Origin: Dinoroseobacter sp.
Lineage (GTDB): Bacteria; Pseudomonadota; Alphaproteobacteria; Rhodobacterales; Rhodobacteraceae
NCBI GenBank assembly: GCA_030066795.1
Contig: JASJAW010000003.1
Span: 1 to 64,000 of the forward strand
Reading direction: 5' to 3'
DNA: 64,000 bases
Of the stretch, positions 9,096-18,400 are shown piece by piece. Each line of letters begins with the position of its first letter. Position 1 is the stretch's first letter. Below the pieces are notes generated by a model that ran no database searches, had not been told where the DNA came from, and was given only the letters and a program-made list of their open reading frames with translations. The position numbers and the translations under genes were made by a program.

Positions 9096-9144
9096 CGGAA
9101 TCCTTTCCTGTCTGGACCCGATATAGGAACCGACAGACGCTATG

Positions 9145-9945
9145 TCAGGGGCGGTTTTGGGCGGCAAACAACGCAACCGCCGCCGCGTTTGAGACGTTGA
9201 GTGAGCCAAAGGCGCGGGCATAGGGGATGCGAGCCAGCGCGTCGCAGGTCTCGCGTGTTTTTTCCCGCAGGCCCGGTCCCTCGGCCCCGAGCACCAGCGC
9301 GACCGGTCTGTCGCCGGCATCGCTGAGCGCCGTGGCGAGTGTGTCCTCTTCCTCTCCGGCCAGACCGATCAGGAAAAACCCCATGTTGCGCAACTCTTCC
9401 ATACTACGCGCGAGGTTCGTGACCCTAAGATAGGGTTGCCGTTCCAGCGCGCCGGAGGCTGTCTTTGCAAGGGCACCGGTTTCGGGCGCAGAATGGCGCG
9501 CAGGTGCGATCACTGCCGATGCGCCGAACACTTCTGCCGATCGCAGGATCGCGCCCACATTGTGCGGGTCGCTGACCCGATCGAGACAAAGCACAAGCGG
9601 AGGTGCAGATCCGTCCCCAAGCGCCACCTGCGAAATCGGCCCCCAGTCGAGCGGTTTAACCTCCAGCGCCGCGCCCTGATGCACCGACCCGGGGTCAAGC
9701 GGGGCCGGAAACTTGCGAGGATCAACGATTTCCGGATCCAGACCGCCTTCCGCGACGGCATCGGCCAGCTTGTCGGCTGCATTTTTTGTCAGAACCAAGC
9801 GCAATTTGACCCGTGCATCATTTCCCAGAGCGTCGCGCACGGCATGCAGGCCAAACAGCCAGAGGGTTTGGGATGCAGCAGCCCGGCGCGCGCGCTCTTT
9901 TTCGATCACCCAGCTTGGTTTCTTGGTGGACATGAATGTCTCCAC
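9145..9945 (-). CDS. rlmB: TrmH-family 23S rRNA 2'-O-methyltransferase (RlmB-like)
   Basis: A SPOUT-class enzyme that uses SAM to methylate a ribose of 23S rRNA (Gm2251 in E. coli). Residues about 28-105 are the substrate-binding domain (LWLFGLHAVRDAL), residues 110-266 the trefoil-knot domain, with motif 1 SDPHNVGAILRSAEVFGAS, motif 2 VALVLGAEGPGLREKT and motif 3 LNVSNAAAVALFAA. Start 9945 or the ATG four codons later (9933) are both possible. tRNA-Tyr lies upstream on the other strand. Confidence 0.9.
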   Translation of the reverse strand: METFMSTKKPSWVIEKERARRAAASQTLWLFGLHAVRDALGNDARVKLRLVLTKNAADKLADAVAEGGLDPEIVDPRKFPAPLDPGSVHQGAALEVKPLDWGPISQVALGDGSAPPLVLCLDRVSDPHNVGAILRSAEVFGASAVIAPARHSAPETGALAKTASGALERQPYLRVTNLARSMEELRNMGFFLIGLAGEEEDTLATALSDAGDRPVALVLGAEGPGLREKTRETCDALARIPYARAFGSLNVSNAAAVALFAAQNRP

Positions 9946-10070
9946 AGGCGGCTTAAGCGCCCGGGATAGTGCCTGCGTCTCTTCCGGTCAATCACGGCGA
10001 TTTATCAGAACGTTCATTGCCGATTTAGCTGTTGACGCCCCTGCACAGCCTGAGTAATCACGCCTCTGTT

Positions 10071-10154
10071 GGGCGACAGGCCGCAAGGTGTGGCAGGGGA
10101 CTGTAACTCCCTCGCGGAGACGCACGCCTGGTTCGATTCCAGGGTCGCCCACCA
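10071..10154 (+). tRNA. tRNA-Tyr (GTA), CCA encoded
   Basis: The acceptor arms GGGCGAC (10071-10077) and GTCGCCC (10144-10150) pair perfectly, followed by discriminator A and encoded CCA (10152-10154). The anticodon loop CTGTAAC gives anticodon GTA; the T arm carries GGTTCGATTCC. A long variable arm between the anticodon and T stems marks a class II tRNA, as expected for bacterial tRNA-Tyr. Confidence 0.97.
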
Positions 10155-10223
10155 TTTCCACTATAGATTTGGACGACCTACGTGGCTGCGCCTGTTAACG
10201 GGTGTAACGCGGGGGGGGGGGCG

Positions 10224-10634
10224 CTAGCGTAACTCGATGTCGGCGCGATTGAACTGCGCTTCAGCGTTGCTGCCATCGGCATAGGTAACGGTAACAGCGA
10301 TGGTCTCGATGCTGCCTTCGGGAAAGGCAGCGTAGGGCAAATGACTGGTGTCCTGAAACGCATTGGGGGAGGGGGCGTCGGTGTAGCAGGGCTCCATCGC
10401 CTTAACCGCCGCTGCTTCGCCATTCACGCTGTAGCGGATCTCGCGCAGCCCGCAGCGCCAGCTTTCAAGCTGCGTGAAATAAAGCAGATCCTGTCCCTGC
10501 CAGGTGCGCACCGTGACCCACGACCCTTGTGTCGCTGTCAGGATCGGTTTGACTTCTTCTGCCGTCGTGAAGGTCTGGGCGCCAAGTACCGTTGGCACAA
10601 GGCACAGGACGGAAAGGATACGGCGAGCGGGCAT
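10224..10634 (-). CDS. Secreted hypothetical protein
   Basis: A 136-residue protein with a signal peptide (MPARRILSVLCLVPTVLGAQ, cleavage near LGA-Q) and a predicted all-beta mature part that includes two Cys (WRCGLREIRYSVNGE and MEPCYTDAPSP), probably a periplasmic disulfide. GAGGAG precedes ATG 10634. I recognise no domain. A run of eleven G (10211-10221) lies just past its stop codon, outside the coding sequence. Confidence 0.7.
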   Translation of the reverse strand: MPARRILSVLCLVPTVLGAQTFTTAEEVKPILTATQGSWVTVRTWQGQDLLYFTQLESWRCGLREIRYSVNGEAAAVKAMEPCYTDAPSPNAFQDTSHLPYAAFPEGSIETIAVTVTYADGSNAEAQFNRADIELR

Positions 10635-10722
10635 CGGACACTCCTCAGACCAGAAGGGGCTTTGTCATTGATGCCCCCGGATTTCCTGCCATAGTCGCGG
10701 AAAACCAGAGCCAAATCCACCC

Positions 10723-11730
10723 ATGACGGCACCTGCCAGCGCCCCTGAAGCTCCGACCGTTTGCGCCATCGTGCAAAATGGCCGGCTGACCTACGAGGCG
10801 GTGATTTTTTGCGCGTCATTCAGGGCTGCAAATCCGGAGTTCGCCGGGCGCCTGATCCTCGCCGAGCCACAACCTGGCCCACTGTGGCCACACAATCCCA
10901 GCGTTAAAGACCCTGCTGCACGCGCGCTCTTGGAGTATGAGTTCGGAGCTGAACTAGTGCAATTCGACTCCAAACTGTTCGGCGCGCGCTACCCTCAGTG
11001 CAACAAGATCGAGGCCTTGGCGGTCCTGCCCGAAGGCAAACCTTTCATTTTCTTCGACACGGATACCTTGTTCCTCGGGGAATTGACGGAGGTGCCGTTT
11101 GATTTCGCGCACCCGTCGGCCTCGATGAAGCGGACGAATACCTGGCCCAGGCCGACGCTCTACGGTCCCGGCTACACGCGGATCTGGCAATCCCTCTATG
11201 ATCGGTTCGATCTTGACTTTGAAAGCTCGCTTGATGCCAGTTTTCCGGACGAATACTGGGAGCGCTATCTCTACTTTAACGCCGGCTGGTTTTTTGGAGC
11301 CTGTCCACGGGAATTCGGCGCGCTCTTTGCAAAGATCGCAACCGAGATCGAACAGGACCCCCCGGACGAGCTGATTGGCCAAACGCTTGACCCTTGGCTT
11401 GATCAGGTCGCCCTGCCGCTGGTCATCCATGCGCTCGGAGGCGGGCGCGACAGCCGGTATGCGGGGCTGCTTGATGGGCATGTTACATGCCATTATCGGC
11501 TATTACCTTTACTCTATGCCCGAGAGAGCGATGACGTCGTCGAGGCTCTGGAAAGGGTCACGGCGCCGAACAGGATCAAAAAGGTGCTGAAAACATCAGA
11601 GGCCGCAAGGCGGATGATTTTTCAAGGCAAAGGGCGGCAGGCGCGCGCGCTGTTTGACCGTGCAGATCTGCCGGCGCGGGAACAAGCTATCCGCAACAAA
11701 TTGAAACGAGAGAAACTCTGGCTGCGTTAA
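10723..11730 (+). CDS. Putative glycosyltransferase-like protein
   Basis: A 335-residue soluble protein without a signal peptide. The N-terminal part (TVCAIVQNGRLTYEAVIFCASFRAANPEFAGRLI) resembles the Rossmann-like start of GT-A glycosyltransferases, and KPFIFFDTDTLFLG carries a DxD motif typical of metal and nucleotide-sugar binding. YLYFNAGWFFGACPREF is like the asparagine-containing 'NAG' strand of GT8-like enzymes. The C-terminal 60 residues are basic. Donor and acceptor are unknown, and no polysaccharide genes are near. Confidence 0.6.
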   Translation: MTAPASAPEAPTVCAIVQNGRLTYEAVIFCASFRAANPEFAGRLILAEPQPGPLWPHNPSVKDPAARALLEYEFGAELVQFDSKLFGARYPQCNKIEALAVLPEGKPFIFFDTDTLFLGELTEVPFDFAHPSASMKRTNTWPRPTLYGPGYTRIWQSLYDRFDLDFESSLDASFPDEYWERYLYFNAGWFFGACPREFGALFAKIATEIEQDPPDELIGQTLDPWLDQVALPLVIHALGGGRDSRYAGLLDGHVTCHYRLLPLLYARESDDVVEALERVTAPNRIKKVLKTSEAARRMIFQGKGRQARALFDRADLPAREQAIRNKLKREKLWLR

Positions 11731-11762
11731 AGCGGCCAGATGGTTATGAGGGGTCTTGCAAG

Positions 11763-12563
11763 ATGACCAAAACGATCCTGCTTACAGGCGCAACCGATGG
11801 GATTGGTCTCGCAGCGGCCCGTGCGTTGGCGGCGCAAGGGCACAGGCTGCTGATCCATGGCCGCAGCGCTGAAAAACTGGCGGCTGTGCTGGCGGAGCTT
11901 GGCCCGACCGCGAAAGGCCATCTCGCAGACCTCAGCCAGGTGTCGCAGGTTGCTGAACTGGCGCGCGACATCCTCGCAGAAGAGCCACGTCTCGACGTAC
12001 TGATTAACAACGCAGGTGTCCTGAAGGCACCGGTGACGAAAACGCCGGATGGTCTCGATCTGCGGTTCGTCGTGAACACACTGGCGCCGTACCTTCTCTG
12101 CAAACAGTTGCTTCCAATCATGCCTGCTGACGGGCGTATCCTGAATTTGTCTTCTGCAGCGCAAGCGCCCGTAGCGATCCCAGCCTTAATGGGGCAGGAG
12201 GCGCTTGCGGATATGGAGGCCTACGCCCAAAGCAAGCTCGCCTTGACCATGTTCTCACGGCACCTTGCGCAGACACTGCCCGAGGGGCCAGTGGTGATTG
12301 CCATAAACCCCGGCTCGCTTCTGGCCACGAATATGGTGCGAGAGGGGTTCGGTATCTCCGGGAATGACCTATCGATTGGGGCGGAAATACTCGCGCGTGC
12401 GGCATCGGATCCGGAGTTTGCCTCTGCAACGGGGCTCTACTTCGACAATGATGCTGGGCGGTTCGGCCCGCCCCACACAGATGCGCTGGACGATCTCAAA
12501 TGCGCGCAGGTTGTAGAGGCGCTGGATAAGCTGGTTGCGCTCTATCTGTCGCGCGCACCTTAG
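11763..12563 (+). CDS. SDR-family oxidoreductase
   Basis: A 266-residue short-chain dehydrogenase/reductase with the NAD(P)-binding TGATDGIG at residues 8-15, the NNAG motif (VLINNAGVL), a catalytic serine in ILNLSSAAQA and the YxxxK pair in AYAQSKLAL. The Arg following the second beta strand (HGRSAEK) suggests NADP preference. It resembles the retinol-dehydrogenase-like group of SDRs but the substrate cannot be inferred. GAGGGG precedes the ATG. A terminator hairpin follows the stop. Confidence 0.85.
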   Translation: MTKTILLTGATDGIGLAAARALAAQGHRLLIHGRSAEKLAAVLAELGPTAKGHLADLSQVSQVAELARDILAEEPRLDVLINNAGVLKAPVTKTPDGLDLRFVVNTLAPYLLCKQLLPIMPADGRILNLSSAAQAPVAIPALMGQEALADMEAYAQSKLALTMFSRHLAQTLPEGPVVIAINPGSLLATNMVREGFGISGNDLSIGAEILARAASDPEFASATGLYFDNDAGRFGPPHTDALDDLKCAQVVEALDKLVALYLSRAP

Positions 12564-12569
12564 TCCCGG

Positions 12570-12617
12570 AAACAAAAGCACCGGCCCACGTTGTGTCCGG
12601 TGCTTCGTCACTTTTTT
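12570..12617. terminator. Bidirectional terminator between the SDR gene and tRNA-Gly
   Basis: Nine-base perfect arms AAGCACCGG (12576-12584) and CCGGTGCTT (12597-12605) around a 12-base loop. On the minus strand the stem is followed by TTTTGTTT, so it fits as the tRNA-Gly terminator; on the plus strand six T follow after a six-base gap (12612-12617), enough to serve the SDR gene. Confidence 0.75.
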
Positions 12618-12691
12618 GGAGCGGGCGATGAGATTCGAACTCACGACCCCAACCTTGGCAAGGTTGTGCTCTACCCCTGAGCTACGCCCGC
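12617..12691 (-). tRNA. tRNA-Gly (GCC), CCA encoded
   Basis: Read on the minus strand, the acceptor arms GCGGGCG and CGCCCGC pair perfectly, followed by discriminator U and encoded CCA. The D arm GTAGCTCAGGGGTAGAGC, anticodon loop TTGCCAA (anticodon GCC) and T arm GAGTTCGAATCTC are all standard. Confidence 0.97.
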
Positions 12692-12827
12692 ATCCTTAGG
12701 TGAGGCGTCAGATACTGGTCCTGCCGAGCCGCTTCAAGTGAAAAACGTACCAAGCGGCAAAAAAAGGCCCCTACGGGCGTGCAGGCCGGAGCTGGTGCAA
12801 GTGCTGCAGCAAACCCGGTTGCGAATA

Positions 12828-12845
12828 GTAATGATATATCATAAC
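12828..12845. promoter_or_regulatory. Candidate Zur operator upstream of the CobW-type GTPase gene
   Basis: GTAATGATATATCATAAC is an 18-base near-perfect palindrome (one mismatched pair) centred 44 bases before the ATG at 12881. Size, AT-rich centre and GTnAT...ATnAC ends resemble Zur-binding sites in proteobacteria, and the gene behind it belongs to the COG0523 group that is commonly Zur-repressed. The zur gene is not in the window, so the regulator is inferred. Confidence 0.55.
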
Positions 12846-12880
12846 AATTGCGCTCACCGTTGTTATAGAAGGAAAGCGCC

Positions 12881-14089
12881 ATGCAAGCTCGCCTGCCAGT
12901 CACAGTTCTGTCGGGGTTTCTGGGCGCGGGAAAAACGACCCTCCTCAATCGCGTTTTGAACAACCGCGAGGGGCGCCGCGTCGCCGTGATCGTGAACGAT
13001 ATGTCGGAGGTCAATATCGATGGCGATCTGGTCCGCGCGGAGACAGAACTCAGCCGCACCGATGAAACGCTCGTCGAAATGTCGAACGGATGCATCTGCT
13101 GTACGCTGCGCGACGACCTGCTGGACGAAGTGCGCCGCTTGGCTGCCATGGGGCGCTTCGATTACCTGCTTATTGAATCTACGGGAATTTCCGAGCCGCT
13201 GCCGGTGGCGGCGACGTTCGATTTCCGGGATGAGTTCGGCGACAGCCTGGCGGATGTGTCACGCCTGGATACGATGGTCACAGTTGTCGATGCCGTAAAT
13301 CTGCTCAAAGACTATTCCAGCCATGATTTCCTGAGGGACCGGGGCGAGACCTTAGGCGAGGAAGACGACCGTACGCTGGTTCATCTTTTGACCGATCAGA
13401 TCGAGTTTGCGGATGTCGTGGTTCTCAACAAGGTGGACGATGCGGGTCCGGACCGGACAGACGCGGCGCGCAAGATCATTCGCAGCTTGAACGCGGATGC
13501 CAGAATCATCGAGACCAATCACTCGGAGGTTCCAGCCGACGCGATCCTCGATACCGGACTTTTCGATTTTGAGAAGGCGCACGAGCATCCTATGTGGGCA
13601 AAGGAACTCTACGGTTTCGCAGACCATGTGCCAGAAACCGAAGAATACGGTATCGCAAGTTTTGTCTATCGCGCGCGGCGCCCGTTCATTCCTGAGAAAA
13701 TCATGGAAGTTCTCAACGGCGACATGCCGGGCGTGATCCGTGCCAAAGGACACTTCTGGATCGCAACGCGTCCCGAGTGGGTCGCGGAGTTTTCGCTCGC
13801 GGGCGCGCTGTCCTCAGTGGCACCGCTTGGCACCTGGTGGGCGTCGGTCCCGATGGAGCGTTGGCCGAACCACGACAGCGCCAAAGCTTACATGGCACAG
13901 CATTGGGAGGAGCCATGGGGCGACCGGCGGCAGGAGATCGTGTTTATTGGCGCCGGTATCGACTGGCCGGCGCTCAAAGCGCGGCTCGACGCTTGTCTTG
14001 TGCCTGCGATGCTTGCGCAGACCCCTGACGACCTTCCCGACTATCCCGACCCCTTCCCGGTCTGGCGCCGGGCCGAGGAGGCCGCGTGA
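12881..14089 (+). CDS. CobW/COG0523 GTPase, putative zinc metallochaperone (ZigA/YciC-like)
   Basis: A 402-residue G3E-family GTPase. Residues 8-200 are the GTPase domain with Walker A GFLGAGKT (12-19), the metal-binding GCICC motif (Cys71, Cys73, Cys74) and NKVD; residues about 260-380 are the CobW C-terminal domain. G3E members load metals into client proteins; this subgroup next to DUF1826 and behind a Zur-like site is most likely used in zinc shortage. GAAGGAAA precedes the ATG. The TGA overlaps the next gene's ATG by one base. A cobalamin role is less likely because no cob gene is near. Confidence 0.87.
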   Translation: MQARLPVTVLSGFLGAGKTTLLNRVLNNREGRRVAVIVNDMSEVNIDGDLVRAETELSRTDETLVEMSNGCICCTLRDDLLDEVRRLAAMGRFDYLLIESTGISEPLPVAATFDFRDEFGDSLADVSRLDTMVTVVDAVNLLKDYSSHDFLRDRGETLGEEDDRTLVHLLTDQIEFADVVVLNKVDDAGPDRTDAARKIIRSLNADARIIETNHSEVPADAILDTGLFDFEKAHEHPMWAKELYGFADHVPETEEYGIASFVYRARRPFIPEKIMEVLNGDMPGVIRAKGHFWIATRPEWVAEFSLAGALSSVAPLGTWWASVPMERWPNHDSAKAYMAQHWEEPWGDRRQEIVFIGAGIDWPALKARLDACLVPAMLAQTPDDLPDYPDPFPVWRRAEEAA

Positions 14090-14727
14090 TGGACGGTGGC
14101 ATTGTGACCGATCCCCGCGCACCGGTCGCCCGCGTGATCACCGGGAAGGCGCCCGAGGACCTGAACGGCTTTGCCGACGAAGATGTGGCGGCGGCGGTCT
14201 GGATGCGCGCGCCTGAACTTGGCTTTCAAAGCTGGATGGATGCGCTTGACCCGGCACATCTGCCCACGGCGCGGATCATTCTCCGCCCCGGGGTCGCGCA
14301 TGACGCGGTCACCATGCTCTGCGACAGCGCCGGGTTGCCGGAAAGCCCCGAACGCGCAAAGCTCTGCGGTGACATTGCAGCACTTGCCGATATCTTTTCC
14401 ACGCTGATGGGAACGGACTATTTGCGCCTGCGGCTGGAACGCGTGACCGACAATGCCTGCCGGAAGTTCCACCTCGATGCGGTCACCGGGCGGCTCGTCT
14501 GCACCTATCGCGGCACGGGCACCCAGTATGGGTTTGCCACCGGCGATCAAGACCCGTCGCAGATCCACACAGTGCCGACAGGATCGCCGATTCTGATGCG
14601 CGGCACGCTCTGGCCCACGCGCTGCGCAAATACATTGCGCCATCGCTCCCCACCCATCGCGGGCACGGGCGAGACGCGGCTGCTGCTTGTGCTCGACCCG
14701 ATCAGCGATCCGGAGGACGAAATTTGA
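14089..14727 (+). CDS. DUF1826 protein
   Basis: A 212-residue soluble protein matching DUF1826: CRKFHLDAVTGRLVCTYRGTGTQY (about residues 122-146) is the most conserved block, and a GSPILMRG strand follows. The conserved His, Asp and Cys could bind a metal. It is translationally coupled to the CobW-type gene (TGATG), a pairing seen in other alphaproteobacteria and in keeping with a zinc-starvation role. Function is not known. Confidence 0.8.
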   Translation: MDGGIVTDPRAPVARVITGKAPEDLNGFADEDVAAAVWMRAPELGFQSWMDALDPAHLPTARIILRPGVAHDAVTMLCDSAGLPESPERAKLCGDIAALADIFSTLMGTDYLRLRLERVTDNACRKFHLDAVTGRLVCTYRGTGTQYGFATGDQDPSQIHTVPTGSPILMRGTLWPTRCANTLRHRSPPIAGTGETRLLLVLDPISDPEDEI

Positions 14728-14981
14728 ACGGAAACCTAGGCAGCTCCGGCCTGAAGCACTCGCGGCGCGCCAACGATCCAATGGCTGAGTTCGATCGGCT
14801 TCCGCTGGTGTTGCGCCAGTGGCTTGCCGGGGCGGCGCTGCCGTGGTCGCCGCGCTCGTGCCGCCGCGTCTGGGTGAAGTCGCGCGCGCAGGGCTTCAGC
14901 GAAGCGGAGGCGCTGGCGCGGCTCGACCAGATCGAAGCCGCGATGCTCAGGGACGCAGATGCTCCCGCGCGGGCCGCATAG
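14724..14981 (+). CDS. DUF6525 family small protein
   Basis: An 85-residue protein of a family I know only from Rhodobacteraceae: NLGSSGLKHSRRANDPMAEFDRLPLVLRQWLAGAALPWSPRSCRRVW is the conserved part, followed by a helix (EAEALARLDQIEAAML). The start would be TTG 14724, overlapping the DUF1826 stop; the only internal ATG (DPMAEFD) would remove conserved residues. It belongs to the CobW-DUF1826 transcription unit. Basic and Trp-rich; function unknown. Confidence 0.7.
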   Translation: MNGNLGSSGLKHSRRANDPMAEFDRLPLVLRQWLAGAALPWSPRSCRRVWVKSRAQGFSEAEALARLDQIEAAMLRDADAPARAA

Positions 14982-15113
14982 CCAGGCTCTCACCCTCCCC
15001 GTTCGCCGGGCATGAGTGCCCTGCGATACGATCGATCACGCGCCCCTATTCTGTGTTAAGGTATTGTGGCCGGGAACATCCTGGCCAAATAGCTTTTCTT
15101 TAGGGGGACAAAA

Positions 15114-15401
15114 ATGTTTGCACGCGTCACACCATTCAAGATGAAGGCCTCATCCACGCAGGATGCCATCGATTTAATAGAAAAAATGAAACCGCAGATC
15201 ATGGCCCTCGGGGGTATGGTGCAGTTCACCACGGTGATGAACGAGGACGGGTCCGGTTACGTGGTCAGCGTGATTGAAAGCGAAGCGCATTCCGAGGCGA
15301 ACCAGCCCCATGTGGCGAAGATCTGGGGCGCTTTTGCAGACCATCTGGAAGCGATGCCGGTGCCGCAGGGCTTCCCTGTTGTGGCCCATTGGGCGCCTTG
15401 A
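15114..15401 (+). CDS. Small ABM-like (dimeric alpha/beta barrel) protein
   Basis: A 95-residue protein with the beta-alpha-beta layout of antibiotic-biosynthesis-monooxygenase-like domains: MFARVTPFKMK strand, QDAIDLIEKMKPQIMALGG helix, MVQFTTVMNEDGSGYVVSVIES strands and a helix with IWGAFADHLEAM. Such proteins are often heme or small-molecule binding homodimers, but no catalytic residue can be assigned. TTTAGGGGGACAAAA precedes the ATG. It stands alone, convergent with pyc. Confidence 0.65.
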   Translation: MFARVTPFKMKASSTQDAIDLIEKMKPQIMALGGMVQFTTVMNEDGSGYVVSVIESEAHSEANQPHVAKIWGAFADHLEAMPVPQGFPVVAHWAP

Positions 15402-15484
15402 CCGAGAAGGCCCGGACCCGCTTCTCTTAGTATCCGCATTTCAAGGCCGGCCCCGATCTGGGGCCGCCAGGGGGCAGCACCCCT

Positions 15485-18400
15485 TTATCCCAGTTCAATC
15501 AGCAAATCCTTCGCGTCGATCTGGGAGGCGGGCGTCACATGTACCGCCTTCACGACTGCATCGCGCTCGGCGTGGATACCGGTCTCCATCTTCATCGCCT
15601 CGATGGTTAACAGCAGATCGCCCTCTTTGACCTTCGCACCGGGTTGCACGACAACGGACGCGACGACCCCCGGCATTGGCGCGCCGACATGGTCGGGATT
15701 GCCCAGCTCCGCTTTCGGCCGCGCCTGCACAGAGCCGCGCGCCTTGCGGTCGGCTATGCGCACAACACGGGGCTGGCCGTTCAACTCGAAGAAGACTTTC
15801 ACCTCGCCGTCTTCGTTGGGCTCCGAGATCGCCTGACAGCGGATCTCCAACGTCACGCCCGGGTCTATGCCAACCGAAATCTCGTCACCCGGCTCCATCC
15901 CATAAAAGAAGGTCCGCGTCGGCAGCGTCCTCACCGGGCCGTATTCGGTATGGCGCGTCAGGTAATCGGTAAAGACCTTGGGATACATAAGGTATCCGTT
16001 CAGGTCCTCGTCATCGATCTCGTAATCCGGGAACTGCGCGGCGACGTCGGCCCGAGTGGCCTCCAGATCAATGGGGGCCAGATGCTTGCCGGGGCGTTCT
16101 GTATCCGGCTTCTCGCCCTTCAGCACCTTGTCGACGATGCCGGACGGGAAACCGCCCGGCGGCTGGCCCAAATTGCCCTTCATCATGTCGATGACTGAGT
16201 CTGGAAAAGCGACCTCTCGGGTCGGATCTTCGACCTCTTCGCGGGTCAGACCCTGACTCACCATCAGCAGCGCCATATCGCCCACAACCTTGGACGAGGG
16301 CGTCACTTTCACGATGTCGCCGAACATCTGGTTCACGTCGGCATACATCTGCGCCACCTCGTGCCAGCGTTCTTCCAGCCCCAGAGAGCGTGCTTGCGCT
16401 TTGAGGTTGGTGAACTGTCCGCCCGGCATTTCGTGCAGGTACACCTCAGAAGCTGGCGACTGCATGCCTGACTCGAAGGCGGCATATTCCATCCGCACCG
16501 CTTCCCAATAGTCACTGATCTCACGAATGGACTTGATGTCCAGCTTGGTGTCGCGTGGTGTGTGGCGCAAGGCCTCGACGACAGACCCCAGCGTGGCCTG
16601 AGAGGTGTTTCCCGACAGCGCATCCATCGCACAATCGACGGCATCTACACCCGCCTCGGAGGCTGCAAGGATCGTGGCGCAGGCAACGCCGGCCGTGTCA
16701 TGGGTGTGGAAGTGAATTGGCAACCCGACCTCTTCTTTCAATGCCTTGATCAGAAGGGTCGCGGAGGCAGGTTTGAGCAGCCCTGCCATGTCCTTCAGAC
16801 CCAGCACATGCGCGCCGGCGTTCTTCAGTTCCTTGCCCATCGCAACATAGTATTTCAGATCGTATTTCGGGCGGGCGCTGTCCAGCAAATCGCCCGTGTA
16901 GCAAATCGTGCCTTCGCAGACCTTGTTCGCCTCGATCACCGCGTCCATGGCGACGCGCATGTTCTCGACCCAGTTGAGGCTGTCGAACACGCGGAAGACG
17001 TCTACGCCCGACAACGCGGCCTGCTTCACAAATGCTTCGACCACGTTGTCGGGGTAGTTGGTGTAGCCGACCCCGTTCGAGGCGCGCAGAAGCATCTGCG
17101 TCATGATATTGGGCATCTTCTCGCGGATGTCGCGCAGCCGTTGCCACGGGCATTCCTGCAGGAAACGATAGGCCACGTCGAAGGTGGCACCTCCCCAGCA
17201 CTCGACCGAGAACAGCCCCGGCAGGTTGGCCGCATAAGTTGGTGCGACCCGGATCATATCGATCGAGCGCATACGCGTGGCCAGGAGCGACTGATGCCCG
17301 TCCCGCATGGTCGTGTCGGTAATCAGCAGATGCTTTTGTGCTTCCATCCAATCGGCCACGGCCTGTGGGCCTTTCTCGTCCAGAAGCTGTCGCGTGCCCG
17401 AGATCGCTTCGGCTTTGGGCGCCGGGGCCTTCAAGGCGCGCGGCTGGGCGGGGGGCAGGGCGCGGCCTTCGGTCTCCGGATGCCCGTTGACGCTGATATC
17501 CGAGATATAGCGCAGGATACGCGTTGCCCGGTCCCGGCGTTTGGGGAACTCGAACAGCTCCTCTGTCTCGTCGATAAATTTGGTTGTGTACTGGTTGTTG
17601 AGGAAAGTCGGGTGCTTCAGCAGGTTTTCGACGAACGCGATGTTCGTGCTGACGCCGCGAATTCGAAACTCCCGCAGCGCCCTGTCCATGCGTGCAATCG
17701 CGGCTTCAGGTGTGGGTGCCCAGGCGGTGACCTTCTCCAGCAAGCTGTCGTAGTAGCGTGTGATCACGGCGCCCGAATAGGCTGTGCCACCGTCCAGACG
17801 AATGCCCATGCCCGTTGCGCCGCGATAGGCTGTGATCCGGCCATAGTCGGGGATGAAGTTGTTGCGCGGGTCCTCGGTCGTCACCCGGCACTGGATCGCG
17901 TGCCCATTCAGTTGCACGTCGTACTGGCTGGCAACGCCCGTGGCCTCGGTCAGGCTTTTGCCCTCAGCGATCAGGATCTGGGCGCGGACGATATCTATTC
18001 CGGTGACCTCTTCGGTCACCGTGTGTTCCACCTGTACGCGCGGGTTCACCTCGATGAAGTAGAACTCGCCTGAGTCCATGTCCATCAGGAACTCGACCGT
18101 ACCCGCGCATTCGTAGTTCACATGGGCGCAGATCTTGCGGCCCAGCTCGCAAATCCGCTCGCGCTGGGCGCTGCTCAGATATGGCGCGGGCGCGCGTTCC
18201 ACGACTTTCTGGTTGCGCCGCTGGACCGAGCAGTCGCGCTCCCACAGGTGGTAGATAGTTCCGTGGCTGTCGCCGAGGATCTGCACCTCTACATGGCGTG
18301 CGCGGGTGATCATCTTTTCCAGATAACCCTCACCATTTCCAAACGCGGCCTCTGCCTCGCGCCGACCTTCCAGCACTTTTTCGGGCAATTCGTCGGCGTT

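Noticed and set aside
10211-10221. Run of eleven G as a phase-variation tract
   Set aside because: It lies after the stop codon of the minus-strand gene and in no promoter that I can see, so length changes would not switch a gene.
15449-15465. GGCCCC/GGGGCC hairpin between the ABM-like gene and pyc as terminator
   Set aside because: A 6-bp GC stem is present but no U tract follows on either strand, so it is not called.
16562-18073. 503-residue plus-strand ORF
   Set aside because: It is antisense to pyruvate carboxylase, has low-complexity Arg/His/Gly composition and no recognisable domain.
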